Positions 1 to 9,690 are shown, numbered from the stretch's first letter. The stretch: DNA of 23,354 nt from Chara braunii (GCA_003427395.1 BFEA01000575.1:49107-72460), one strand, 5' to 3'. Notes: a model not told the origin generated them from the sequence alone. Translations and numbers: made by a program.

Positions 1-59
<59 letters not shown>
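1..59. repeat. (AC)n microsatellite
   Basis: Almost pure AC dinucleotide with a single T interruption near base 28. The window starts inside it, so its true length is unknown. Confidence 0.95.
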
Positions 60-60
<1 letters not shown>

Positions 61-771
61 GCCTGCGTCGACAAGACGAATTTGCCACCTCGAACCCTTA
101 GAAGATCGCGATGTGTGTAGGCGTAAGGATCATAGTGGGTACAACTGAAGTTTGCTCTTTTCTGAGCAGAAAAGAAACCTACTCAAATCTGCACCCTCAG
201 GGGATACTCACGCGAGGACTTTTGTTCTACCGAAGCTCTGGACGTGATTGTGGTCAGATTCATCCAGGTCTGCCCATAATTGCAGTTCGATACATTTAGC
301 AAAGTATTAGTGTGGGAATGCCCTCAGCGTCGCCCCAAAAGAGCCAGAGACACACCCACCACCACTGCTGACCTTCCCTTTGCCTCGAGTAGCTCGGCTG
401 CTGGTGGCGGACCTGGATGAACCTGGCCACAATTGCGTCTGGAGTGCTACAGCAGCCTCCAGTAGCTCGCCTGCTGGTGGCGTCAACATACTACCTCCAC
501 CTCTACGACTACAGATTTGGTTAATCGGCTTACGCTATTTCCCAAGCAACCAAATCTCGAACCAGATTTGGGGAATCCATCGACCACAACAGAGGGAAGC
601 ATTGTGTGATTTTTATTCGACGTAAGGGATGCTGACCCGGTTTCCAGCACATAATAATAATGCAAAAAGAAAAAAGAACCAAAAAAAAAACAAACAGGAA
701 AAGGTGAAACTTGAGCGAATCCACAGAGACTGTTCAAATCTGGAATATCGAAAGGTGAAAACTGGTGACCG

Positions 772-804
<33 letters not shown>

Positions 805-860
805 GGGACAGACTGTTCAAATTTGGAATATGGAAGGAAGTTAACAGAGAGTTAGTTCGT
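60..860. other. Unassigned A-rich DNA with short direct and inverted repeats
   Basis: No gene is recognised. A 22-bp near-identical direct repeat (agtagctcggctgctggtgg and its variant) lies at 388-411 and 460-482. An 11-bp inverted pair built on cagatttggtt lies near 513-523 and 549-559. A direct repeat (gactgttcaaatctggaata and variant) lies at 728-752 and 811-835, separated by A-rich tracts that generate lysine-rich chance frames. The stretch at 75-105 (acctcgaacccttagaag) weakly resembles the repeat unit at 7650-7670. Confidence 0.5.
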
Positions 861-982
861 GAACCTCGCTGCAGTACTCACCGCATGCACAGAAGAAGAA
901 AAATGTGGTGGTGTACTTTTCCAAGTTCTAGCAGAAGATTCATTGCCATTTTGCACATTTGGTGAGTAGTGGAGTGAGGCCC
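861..982. mobile_element. MITE-B, copy 1 (about 122 bp)
   Basis: The left end starts gaacctcgctgcagtactca. The reverse complement of the right end starts gggcctcactccactactca. Over about 30 bp these terminal inverted repeats match at roughly three quarters of positions. The right 85 bases align without gaps to 13376-13460 at about 80% identity by eye, so this is a dispersed family. It has no coding capacity. The superfamily is unknown and no clear target-site duplication is seen. Confidence 0.55.
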
Positions 983-1223
983 AAGAGGCGTAATGTCACT
1001 TTCCTTCCTAACGGAAGCAATCAATGCTGTGAGGATAGATCAGGAAGTAACGGGTTCCGCTGTGGTGAAAAAACAGGGGTGTTGAATGTGGTTAATTAAA
1101 AAAAAAAAGAAAAATAAGGAGGTGGAGCAGCGGTGAATCTTCCCAATCTACTCAAAAAAAAAAAAAAAAAAATAAAAAAAATCCTCTCAAGCTACTTAAT
1201 TTTCTTTTTTTTGTTTTGCTGAG
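983..1223. other. Unassigned A-rich DNA
   Basis: Contains interrupted poly-A tracts around 1098-1110 and 1154-1181 and a T tract near 1204-1212. Nothing recognisable is encoded. Confidence 0.4.
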
Positions 1224-1440
1224 GCTGCCTGGAACCCTGCCCGGGGCCAAGGTCCCACTAGCAAGAAGGATAGGATCGAGCTCCTGAATCTGGATGTGTT
1301 TCATGCAGAGATGCAGAAAAGAAGTTCAATCTCGATTTCCTGCACATCTCCATAAACTCGTCCAGATTCAGGCATTCGATCCGATCCTCTTTGCTAGTGG
1401 CACCACGCCCCGGGGGTCATGCCCTGCCCGGCATCTGGGC
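1224..1440. repeat. Imperfect foldback with arms of about 100 bp
   Basis: The left arm (about 1224-1325) and the reverse complement of the right arm (about 1345-1440) share ccactagcaa, ggatcggatcgaatgcctga-type sequence, cctgaatctgga and an outer cccggggc block. Many substitutions and a few indels separate the arms. The shape fits an old foldback transposon or a snap-back duplication. It lies beside the SINE at 1491-1670. Confidence 0.55.
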
Positions 1441-1490
1441 ACGTATCCGGGCATAAAGAGCATGAATTGGGTGCCCAGGTAGATCAGAAG

Positions 1491-1670
1491 TTTTTCTTTT
1501 TCTTTTTTTTTTTTCGGGCCTGGCCAGGCAAGTTGCCCAGGGCCACTCTGGTCGTAGTATGGATTCCGTACGTCTGGGCCTAAGCCCTCCTCTCTGTGCA
1601 TGCACAGATTCGAACCGGCGGCCTCAGCCTCAAGAGCCAAGTCTCTTAACCACTACAGCCAGGACACGGA
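1491..1670 (-). mobile_element. tRNA-derived SINE with A-rich tail
   Basis: On the minus strand a tRNA-like head contains an A box (TGGCTGTAGTGGTTAAGAG, at 1643-1661) and a B box (GGTTCGAATC, at 1607-1616), spaced as in tRNA genes. A body of about 90 bases follows and ends in an A-rich tail (the T-rich run at 1491-1514 on the plus strand). The flanks gatcagaagt (1482-1491) and gttcaaaagt (1671-1680) match at 8 of 10 positions and may be a worn target-site duplication. RNA polymerase III would drive transcription. It encodes no protein and would rely on another element's reverse transcriptase. Confidence 0.72.
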
Positions 1671-2082
1671 GTTCAAAAGTGGAATTGTATCGGTCGTGAT
1701 ATCCACCCCACCCCTGCAAGGATGTAGTGTCCAACTCAACACACACCACACACAACACCCACGGACACGGCAATTCTCGTACACTTCGCTCTGTAGTCAG
1801 TACGTAACCCCTGCTGATACTCTTACCCGCTCACACAGACGGGACTTACTTATCAATGCCCGCGGTTCACGGGCGCTTCCACAGTAGTAGCCTAGAAAAA
1901 AAAAACAAAAAAAAAACAAAGTTAATGTCAAGTTAACTTTTGGTTTTAGGTGTTGCTGTCTTGCTCCGTCAACTGTCGTAAAGCACACCTATGCAAAGTC
2001 CGTTTTTGTTTTTTTGTTTTTTTGTTTTTGGTGAAATGCGAGTTGTGATGAGAATGGAAGGTTGCAACCTGTGTTTGCTACT
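1671..2082. other. Unassigned DNA
   Basis: No gene is recognised. Poly-A with C interruptions lies near 1895-1920 and a T-rich run with G interruptions near 2003-2032. Confidence 0.4.
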
Positions 2083-2198
2083 ACTCTCTTTACCCAAAGA
2101 GAATGTACAGTCATTATAGCTGATGCATTTGGGCCAACCTTCAGTCTAGATTCGGTGATAATGACCATATATTCTCTGTTGGGGTGAGAAAAAAGACC
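2083..2198. mobile_element. MITE-A, copy 1 (degraded)
   Basis: Shares the family core, cagtcattatagctga on the left and ataatgaccatata on the right in inverted orientation, plus outer aagagaat / attctctgttgggg ends. It is the most diverged of three copies (the others are at 6723-6829 and 12244-12352). Non-coding. Confidence 0.6.
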
Positions 2199-2261
2199 GT
2201 TTGCGACGGACAACCTGTTGTGTGGCAGTTGCAGTTTGGTAGGTAAATATTCAATGGTTCC

Positions 2262-2336
2262 TTCTTCTTCTTCTTCTTCTTCTTCTTCTTCTTTTTTTTT
2301 TTTTTTTTTTTTTTNGTAAGGTGAANAGTAGTTTTN
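2262..2336. repeat. (TTC)n grading into poly-T, with N bases
   Basis: About ten TTC units run into a T tract, followed by Ns at 2315, 2326 and 2336. The Ns point to uncertain base calls around the homopolymer. Confidence 0.9.
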
Positions 2337-2461
2337 TTAGGGCCCAGTGCCCAAGGCGAAAATACACCGTCAGAGAGCTGCAAATTCGGGGGTTGCAAGG
2401 CCTCCGATCCCAGTTCATTCGGTGGAGCCCCTCCCCTGTCGAAAACCACCATCTACAATTA

Positions 2462-2552
2462 CCCCCCCCCCCCCCCCCNCCCCCACCCCCCNCCCCAAAA
2501 AAAAAAGAAAAAAAAAAGAAAAGAAAAAAAGAAAAGAAAAGAAAAAAGTTTG
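2462..2552. repeat. Poly-C then poly-A/G low-complexity tract, with N bases
   Basis: C-only run with Ns at 2479 and 2492, followed by A-rich DNA with G interruptions up to about 2550. The proline- and lysine-rich open frames here come from these tracts. Confidence 0.9.
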
Positions 2553-2739
2553 TTTCACTCACACTTGCAATTTTGTCATCGGGTTGTGCTTTGATGTGCT
2601 GCTTGTGCTTTTTCTTGTGCAGTTATTCAGTTCGAAGCGCGTTAACGACGCCATGGAATTATGATGCTTGTTGCTGTCAGAAGATGGTGGGATAGAGGTG
2701 GTCTCCCCACATGCAATCTGTGTCTGGTTCACAAACCAT

Positions 2740-2885
2740 GGGCCTCGCTGCATTACTAGACATGCGACATGCATCTAGAGCTGGTTATGATGTAGATACA
2801 TAAAAAATGTTGGACTGATCTGAATGTATCGGGTCCATGATCTCGTGCAGATATTTGCCTTATGTTGATCAGTGGAGCGAGGCCC
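2740..2885. mobile_element. MITE-B, copy 2 (diverged)
   Basis: The left end reads gggcctcgctgcattac. The reverse complement of the right end reads gggcctcgctccactgatca. These are the termini of the family seen at 861-982. Internal matching is weak, so this is an old copy. Non-coding. Confidence 0.42.
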
Positions 2886-3200
2886 CCTATTACATGTGGT
2901 GGAGATTCTGTGTAGCATGCACTCGCTGTACTACTGACGGTGATTTTGGGCAGATGGAATCGGGAGCATTACGCACATAATCCATGTTCATTGAGAGCAT
3001 TGGGAGGTACAAAAGGTGCAAGTTTTTTGGTTTGGGGGGGAAGGGGGGGGAGGGGGGAGGAGGATGATTTTGAGGGTTTGTGAGTAATAAATAATCAGCA
3101 TTGAGCAAAATCTTTGAATGAGCAAACGCATTGCTCATTGCTATCAGCGTAACCGCCGGCCGGTTCCCCACGCAGACACCAAAAAACTTGAAAAAAAGGA
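2886..3200. other. Unassigned DNA with G-rich run
   Basis: Nothing is recognised apart from a G-rich stretch at 3032-3062 with several runs of six or more G, which could form a quadruplex. Confidence 0.4.
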
Positions 3201-3358
3201 AAAAAAAAGGAAAGGGAAGAGTGGGCCGAATAGACAATTGGGATGTGCATGCCAGGTTGGCCACGCTAAACCCCAAACAAAAAGGAGGAAAAAACAAAAA
3301 AGGAAAGGGAAGAGTGTGGCTGATAAGACAATGGGGATGGGCATTGGGCATGCTAGGA
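3201..3358. repeat. Two diverged direct repeats of about 60 bp
   Basis: Units at about 3201-3258 and 3296-3358 share aaaaaaggaaagggaagagt, then diverged gacaat(t)gggatg and gcatgc blocks. The period is about 94 bp. Confidence 0.65.
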
Positions 3359-3536
3359 GGCACCACTGGCTCTCCGCTCCACTTTTCCCTCGAATAGCAG
3401 TAGGCTTGGTTGTTGTTGGTATATTGCTCACAGGATGGTCATTGTACATATAGGGTAAAGGGTATATAGCAGTAATAATAGCTCTATAATATAATATAAT
3501 AATGCCATGTGTTCTGTTCTTTTTTTTATTTTTATT

Positions 3537-3600
3537 TTATAAAACTATACTCTTCTCTCAATTTTCCTCACACTACCTACCTACCACTACTCCCATACGG
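3537..3600. repeat. Dispersed repeat R2, copy 1
   Basis: Shares actctcttctctcaa-type sequence and then cactacctacctaccactac with 17181-17250, allowing small indels. The family is unknown. The second copy lies directly beyond the promoter end of a minus-strand SINE. Confidence 0.5.
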
Positions 3601-4796
3601 GGAAACCCGTAGAAAGGCCGACCGAATCAGCAATGAAGAGACTGTAGAAAACTAAAAAAAAAACAAGAAAATTGTTGCAAATGCTGAGGATTCATACACC
3701 TGTCTTCTGAGGTGTTTTTGAAATTGGACATCTCAAAAGGGAACCATACGTGAGACTTTTGCCTCATATGGCTCTTCTCAGAATCCATATTGATATTTGC
3801 TCTTTCTTATGGTATGGATTTAATTCAAATGTTTCTGTAACCTAAGACTCCAGTAAATTAGGTCACCATGGAATGGACTCTTGGTGGAACGGACCACTTC
3901 GTGTTAGGTATCTGGATTGCATTCCACACCAGATACATTCGGACAGATTGAGCATTTCAAATGTATATTGGGACAAAAGATGTTGTCCAGGTACACACGG
4001 CGGCGCGAAATGATCCTCCTCTCTCTGCTGTGCAGATGTACCCATTTGCCAAAGAGTACATGTGCTTCTGTTGTGGTACAACAGTTTTCTGGTTCCCCAC
4101 CCCCTCAAAAAAGAAAACAACCCAATAAAATAAAACATTCTGATTAGGTAGGAAAGTTCTCCTCTCTTTTGTTTTGCGATGAAGTTCCTTTTAGAAAAAT
4201 GAAGTACATGTTTTTTTTTTTTTTTTTTCTTAGTATATATTTTGTTGTGCTATGTCAGACACGTTTTCTGTTGATTGCCCCCTTGCATAAAATGCTACCG
4301 ACTGTCCCTCCCCCCCCCCCCACCCCCCCACCCCTCTTCATCACCATAAAGTCCGGAAGCCTTTGCTTGATGAGTGTGGATGATAATAAATTAATAAATT
4401 AATAATAGTATACATTTTTCTTTTTCTTTTTCTTTTTGTAAGCCGACGTTGCGATGGAGGTTGGATGTGGGACCTCAGGGGATTGACTGTATAGATTTTG
4501 TCAAAGAGGTGGAAGGAAGGAATTTGCGTTGATGTGCCAGATCGTGTGAGTGTGTGCCGCCTACTACGCAGAAAGGCAGGAGGTACGTGTGCACGCATGC
4601 ACACAGGCATTCGTGCAAGCAGGCAGGCAGCCACACACTCACATGCAGCGCCACGCAAGCACACGTACAGACGACAAGCGAAGAAACTTGTGCCGCCTCG
4701 TCGCAGTCACATGAAAGAAAGAATGCAGGAAAAAAAAGCCAAAGCAAGGGGAGCGAAGAATGGACTGGACAAGAAAAGGCAATATAACGGTTTGTT
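3601..4796. other. Unassigned DNA with low-complexity tracts
   Basis: No gene is recognised over about 1.2 kb. There is poly-T at 4210-4229, a C-rich run at 4309-4333, aataaatta units at 4385-4405 and a (TTTTTC)n run at 4416-4437. Open frames here lack any family motif and overlap these tracts. Confidence 0.4.
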
Positions 4797-4833
4797 ATAG
4801 AGGTAAGGCTGTTTCAATATTGCATCTGCTACA

Positions 4834-4880
<47 letters not shown>

Positions 4881-4893
4881 CACACACACACGC

Positions 4894-4933
<40 letters not shown>

Positions 4934-5135
4934 GCATACTGAAATGGGGAGCTGCAAGATCAAATTAAAAAAGGGGTACCCTAAAGTAAATATTCAACGG
5001 AGCTTTTGCCGCATATTGCTCGCTACAGAGGGAAAACTGTTTCATAGTTGGATTGGTTCATCTCAAGTATGTTTGTTTCATTGTCTGCAATAGAGGTGAA
5101 GTTGCTTTGATTTTGGATCTACTCATCTAGGTGCA
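4797..5135. repeat. Three diverged copies of a unit of about 38-65 bp, plus (CA)n
   Basis: Blocks beginning atagaggtaaggctgtttca (4797), ctacagagggaaaactgttt (about 5025) and atagaggtgaagttgctttg (about 5090) align through a following ggatct/ggattggttcatc-type segment. The last two are about 65 bp apart in tandem. The first is separated from them by the (CA)n tract. Confidence 0.4.
4835..4930. repeat. (CA)n microsatellite
   Basis: About 96 bp of CA dinucleotide with a few CG interruptions. Open frames through it are artefacts. Confidence 0.95.
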
Positions 5136-6220
5136 ACAGGGGCTGTTGTGGTGCAAATCTATAAAACACACACAGATATCCTTCAGGCCCCTTAACCCTA
5201 TCGTTGCAGCTGCTGCTTAAAGTGTGCCCCACCCCCAACCAGCATTACCACCACCCTCTTCACCTGCATCTTCTACTACGTCATCCTCTACGTCAACTGC
5301 CTCCTCTTCTCCCTTCTCCTCTTCCTCCCACCCCTCATAGTCATCCACCTTCTCCTCCTCCTCCTCCTCCTCGAAAACAACACATGCACGGTCTGATTGG
5401 CCATCACGGATGCCTTTTTGGCAGAGGCACTCCCCATCTGCACCCCTGCGGTCTCGTTAATAAGTGAACAGCATGATCATCACGCCCTTGGCGGGAGTCA
5501 GAGATATCTACTCGGACAACATGTCCACAACCGTGCAGAATGATGGCGTCGCTCCCAATGCATGTGTGCCAGAGGATAGTACATACCGAGTTTGGGGCCC
5601 ACGATGGGGTGCTGATTTTTACAGTGCTGCAGACCTGTGTGTGCACCAGACATGAAATGCAACTGCCGGTGCCGCATTTGCACGACTAGCAGACAAGTGC
5701 TGCTGAACAGCTCTTCTACTTCTAGCCCGCCTCGCCTTGATTGCTCCCCCCACTCTGATCGACAATGATCTACCCTCTCTGGTCATTCGATAAAGCCCCC
5801 GATTGGAGATTCTCTCTCTCTCTCTCTCTCTGTGGGACGCATGCTAAGAGCCAATGGAGTGAATACAGCGAGGGGAGCCTGACAGAGGCTCGTAAGACCG
5901 AAATGAATGCCCTTCTGCCGCACATCGTACTCGTGTACAGCACGCTGACAGAGCATGTCCTACTTAAACCACCAGTGCCCTGCCCCAGCCTTGCTGAAAA
6001 AAAACTTGTCGCATACTCTGAAAAGCTTGGGGCTTTTCGGGGACAGGGCAACCGGATGGAAATGGCTGCCGCGGACAGCCAAAACGAACAGAAAAACGTT
6101 GTTGTGTGGGGACTTCAGCAGATTTTGGTGCTCAGGGGGCGTGTCGGTGCAGCGAAACAGCCCCGGCCCCGGGTGTAACACCTGGGTGGTTTAAAGAGGG
6201 GCTGGCATGGCAGTGCCTAT
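5136..6220. other. Unassigned DNA with (TCC)n and (TC)n
   Basis: (TCC)n lies at about 5345-5373 and (TC)n at 5811-5831. Two open frames, 5464-5655 and 5765-6178 on the plus strand, have no recognisable motif. The first starts at GTG and the second runs through (TC)n. I do not call either as a gene. Confidence 0.4.
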
Positions 6221-6682
6221 TACTGGGGATAATTGGTAGAAAGCGCCCACACCAAAACCTTTTCGGTTTTGGACACCCAAAACTTGGCCGTTTGGTACTA
6301 CCGGCCCGATGATTTCGATGTGGGGTACTACAGGCCCACGCGTAGCTCCAAGGGCCCTACCGGATCATGAATCTGGCATATAACAGCGCCCGATTCGTTT
6401 TGATGCAAAAGAGGCCGAGGGTGGTACCGCTAAAATACAGAATGAGGCCCATGTACGGTATTTTGAAAAAGAAGGGCCCTACCGGCTCATGAATCTGGTG
6501 CAAAAACAGTGCCAAATTCTTGAACCGGTAAAAACAGGCCCTGGGAGATTTGGCCACGGTGCGAAGGTACCTTTCGCCCAGGCCGAAGATGTTTGGGCCA
6601 GTAGTACCAAACGCCCGAGTTTCGGGCACCCAAAACTGAAAAGGTTTTGGCGTGGGCTCTTTCTATCAATTATCCCCTAGTA
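6221..6682. mobile_element. Non-autonomous foldback transposon (462 bp, hAT-like 8-bp TSD)
   Basis: The terminal inverted repeats are about 87 bp: 6221-6307, and 6595-6682 inverted, beginning tactggggataattgg and tactaggggataattg. They agree at roughly 83% with one single-base indel. The flanks 6213-6220 (gtgcctat) and 6683-6690 (ctgcctat) match at 7 of 8 positions, giving an imperfect 8-bp target-site duplication, the length typical of hAT elements. Inside, a 40-bp direct repeat (aagggccctaccgg, then tcatgaatctgg) occurs at 6350-6390 and 6472-6513. No transposase is encoded. The superfamily rests only on the duplication length. Confidence 0.72.
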
Positions 6683-6722
6683 CTGCCTATACCATGCACT
6701 TGGCCTGCCTCTTTGTTCCCCT

Positions 6723-6829
6723 ACAGTCTTCCCCCGAATACAACGTACGGTCATTATAACCGAATTTAGACGGAAAGATAGACGAAATTCAGCTATAATG
6801 ACCGTACGTTGTATTCGGGGGAAGACTGT
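6723..6829. mobile_element. MITE-A, copy 2 (107 bp, near-perfect palindrome)
   Basis: Two 45-bp arms (6723-6767 and 6785-6829) differ at only two positions and flank a 17-bp centre. The arms begin acagtcttcccccgaataca and include acggtcattata. A TA precedes the left end, but the right flank reads TC, so a TA duplication is incomplete. The near identity of the arms suggests it is younger than copy 1. A pogo/Tc1-type origin is possible from the CAGT terminus and the TA, but this is inference. Confidence 0.82.
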
Positions 6830-7168
6830 CGCATATGGGAGCCATGTTGCCTGTGACAACTGTCAGTCTACACCGCGCCATTCAATGGAGCAACTGTAAC
6901 TGCAAAAATCGGATGCGGTACTTCCTCCTGAGTCCACACCAGAAAGAACTGGGCCTGTCTGGTTCCGGCAGAGGTGGTCACTTAGCGATAGGCGTTGTCT
7001 ACTTCTCAACTCGATTGTCTCTGAGCAACCCCAACACTGACTAGCCTCTTGTGCCATTCTCTAGCGCTTGCTCTGCCAGTGAGTATTGAGTATCCTACGA
7101 GGCACAACTTTCCCCTAATCTGTTCCTACCTCCCTCCACTCTCCTCCTGCCCCTTACCCTCCCCTCCC

Positions 7169-7169
<1 letters not shown>
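6830..7169. other. Unassigned DNA
   Basis: No gene or repeat is recognised between MITE-A copy 2 and the C tract. Confidence 0.35.
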
Positions 7170-7228
<59 letters not shown>

Positions 7229-7234
7229 NCCCCC
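7170..7234. repeat. Homopolymer C tract (about 65 bases)
   Basis: Uninterrupted C apart from one N at 7229. The length is probably uncertain, because long homopolymers are error-prone. If real, it could form an i-motif, or a G-quadruplex on the other strand. Confidence 0.9.
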
Positions 7235-7440
7235 TGGGGCGCACCCCCTCTCCCTGCCCTTCCCCTTCGCGGAACTACAGCCATTTTTATGTGATGGGAC
7301 TTGCATGCTGCCGCAAGCTTCGGGGCTCAGCCGCCAGAGCAAACTGGATAGCGGTGCCAGCCAAAACGAGGCCCGCGCCGGTTCGTGTATTTTTGGCACA
7401 CATCTCGTTTGGAGCCCCGTGCAAAACTGGGTCGAAAGTA

Positions 7441-7870
7441 AGCAAACAGGTCCGCGAAGTACGCAACTGTGGTTGACCTTGAACCTCTTAGTAAGAGAAT
7501 GCACATGAGAGAAGTTGCGGGTCTGCGGAAAAGCAAACAAAGTTGCGGGTGTGCGGAAAAGCAAACAAAGTTGCGGGTGTGCGGAAAAGCAAACAAAGTT
7601 GCGGGTGTGCGGAAAAGCAAACAGGTCTGCAAAGTATGCAGACGTGGTCGACCTCGAACCTCTCAGAAGGTACAACCATGAAAAAATGACCATTTCATCT
7701 CAACAGCACAACTATCAGAACATTGCACAGATACGCATCGTGCAGATGTCCTAAAACGGAAAGAGGTCGGATTCTGCGATGTACACAGACGCGGTGGACC
7801 GTGAACCTGTCAGAAAATGCAGCAACGAAATGGCCATTTCATTTCAACAGCACAATAATGATCAAAGCAT
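7441..7870. repeat. Nested minisatellite: higher-order unit with a 28-bp inner array
   Basis: Three copies of a longer unit, containing gaccttgaacctctta-type sequence and gcagacgtggtcgac, start near 7441, 7618 and 7765. The last two also share a segment around gaaatggccatttcat and caacagcacaa. Between the first two lies the 28-bp array at 7514-7625. Because 28 is not a multiple of three, the repetitive peptide it appears to encode shifts frame at each unit, so coding is unlikely. Confidence 0.75.
7514..7625. repeat. 28-bp tandem minisatellite, four units
   Basis: The unit begins gttgcgggtgtgcggaaaag and ends caaacaaa. Units start at 7514, 7542, 7570 and 7598. The first has one substitution and the last diverges at its 3' end. 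The middle copies are identical, so the expansion is recent. Confidence 0.92.
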
Positions 7871-7931
7871 TGCAATCATTTATGAAGGATTGTAAGGCAC
7901 GTCTGTTTTGAATTTGGCTTTCCCTTGGAGG

Positions 7932-7985
7932 CCTTGTCTGAGTGGAAACGGGGTTGGTGTGTTGTGGCGAGGGTTCAAGTAACAC
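7932..7985 (+). other. Possible degraded tRNA-like (SINE head) sequence
   Basis: tgtctgagtgg resembles a pol III A box with one mismatch. gggttcaagt, about 35 bases later, resembles a B box. No cloverleaf or A-rich tail is evident, so this is at best a fragment. Confidence 0.22.
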
Positions 7986-8561
7986 ATACATGCGTACGTA
8001 CACAGTATTACACACAAACAGACTCTTTCTCTTCTGTAAATGACGAAAAGAACTAGTATTCTGAAAACGTACGCAAGAAAAGAGGGCTTTCCTGGATGTC
8101 TATGTCTGCAGGAATGTATTGCCTTTTTCCAAGGAGATGTCTGTACTTCTCAGGGGTGCTTAATAACCTATGTGCTTTGAAATTGCCTTTTTCCCAGCAC
8201 ATCCTGTGCTATAGACTTTAAGATGACGAGCTCGACTATGTTGTGATTGATCCCTCTTTGGTTTGTCGACTTCCCATGATGGTCTCCCTCGAAAACACTG
8301 TGGATTACCGCCTCTGCTTTCCCCCATCTTGTCTTCCTTCTCTCGTCTATATAGCTGTCCCTCACTCCTTTTGGGGGAATGGTCACTCTCTACATGAAGT
8401 ATTTTCGGTATGAATAGAGTGGAACGGTAGGGGTTGTGTGGAATTTTGCATGGGTTGGTACGCCAGTTAATCTATGTCGGATTGTCTGAATCCATAGCAA
8501 CCATGGTTCATCCATTTTAAACGCAGCTCGCTGCATAATGCAGTGGATTCATCTCACATCG
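7986..8561. other. Unassigned DNA
   Basis: No gene, repeat or RNA is recognised in this stretch. Confidence 0.35.

Positions 8562-8613
<52 letters not shown>
8562..8613. repeat. (AC)n microsatellite
   Basis: Pure AC dinucleotide repeat of about 52 bp. Confidence 0.95.
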
Positions 8614-8615
<2 letters not shown>

Positions 8616-9029
8616 CACGTACCGTAAAGCTGCAGACCAGAACAAGAACCAACCTCTCTCACATAGTACATGATAGCGCAGCGGAAGGCTAATGTATCAA
8701 TGATCCGAACAATCAATGTTACAATGCAGACCAAACATGCATCATCATCATTCCATGGTGTGAAGGGCCCTGGCGCTCACACAGGAAGAATGCGCCAGTC
8801 CCCAACCATACACAGACGAAGAAGAGGGGGGTTAGACGAAGAAGAGGTGAAGATGGGAATGTCGTCAACACCAAGTCTTCGGTACAGGTCCCACATAATC
8901 CCTCGTCCAATGTCTCAATCCGAATGTGGCATTTGGGTCCAAATGTCGAAAAGCCCCAAAGTCACCAATCCCTCTCTCTCTTGTAGTCTGCATATACTGA
9001 GAAGTTAGGTAGCGAGAGGGTGAGGGAGA
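8614..9029. other. Unassigned DNA
   Basis: The open frame at 8670-9008 (+) has no recognisable domain and is Arg/Ser rich. Not called as a gene. Confidence 0.35.
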
Positions 9030-9069
9030 GATGGTGGACTTAGAAGAGGAGGAAGGAGAACTCTCTCTC

Positions 9070-9105
<36 letters not shown>

Positions 9106-9690
9106 ACCCGGTACTAACCTGTGAAGGTGGCGCCTTGTTGCAGGTACATCGAAGACGAAGCTTAAGCTATGGCGCCACAAGCAAGTCTCCCTGGCCTCCG
9201 CCAACCATCTCTCTCTCTCCAACGCTACTCTAGCTCCTAATAGCGCCCAGCGCTGAAGACTACTGCAAACACTACTACTACTACTGCAGCGCTCCTCCAG
9301 AGTGCTGCTGTTGAATCCTGAAGACTGCCTCCTGCACGTGAAGTGCCTGGGAAGTCCCTATGAACTACCTGCAGCCTGCAGGGCGGGCCAGTCTTATATA
9401 GTGCTGGCCCGTCCAGGAGGCTCCTCTTGCCAATGCCAAAACGTGCCAGACCCAAAATGGCATTGAAGTTCAAACAAAGGTTGTCTTGAAAACAGGCCCA
9501 AAATGGTGCAGGCACATGTGCCGCCATGAGCTCTGTGATGTGGACACGTGTACTGGTGTGGGCGCTGTCTGGGCGAGAGTGCTGAACTGGCGGGTGAAAC
9601 GGATATGGTGATGATCTGCGCAGTACAATCCAGCGCTTGGCATACGTGCAGGGCTTGAAGGTGCTTGATCACGCCATGACACAGGCTGAC
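9030..9690 (-). mobile_element. Putative solo LTR-like region of a Ty3/gypsy element
   Basis: Read on the minus strand this resembles the LTR at 22537-23270. Both have a TATA box (here 9394-9400) between ggcc-rich blocks. Both then carry (T/G)GGCGCCATAGCTT (here 9162-9175), a tacctgca block, and finally a (GA)n tract. A possible 5' end tgtgtcatgg lies at 9674-9683, like tgtgtcacatg in the other. No internal retroelement genes adjoin it. The end coordinates are estimates, and the similarity was judged by eye. Confidence 0.42.
9060..9104. repeat. (TC)n microsatellite
   Basis: TC dinucleotide tract with one C interruption. On the minus strand it is a (GA)n run that follows the putative LTR. Confidence 0.93.

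Noticed and set aside
2890-3453. Overlapping frames on both strands rich in Phe/Pro or Lys
   Set aside because: Explained by A-rich and G-rich low-complexity tracts and the direct repeat.
3690-3730. CTGAGGA with GAAA downstream, hammerhead-like
   Set aside because: No helix II pairing and the spacing is wrong.
5765-6178. 137-codon plus-strand frame
   Set aside because: No family motif. It runs through (TC)n, has overlapping frames of similar length, and stops just before a transposon.
7154-7693. 179-codon minus-strand frame with Gly run and repeats
   Set aside because: Made by the C homopolymer and the 28-bp minisatellite. A non-multiple-of-three repeat cannot hold a stable peptide repeat.
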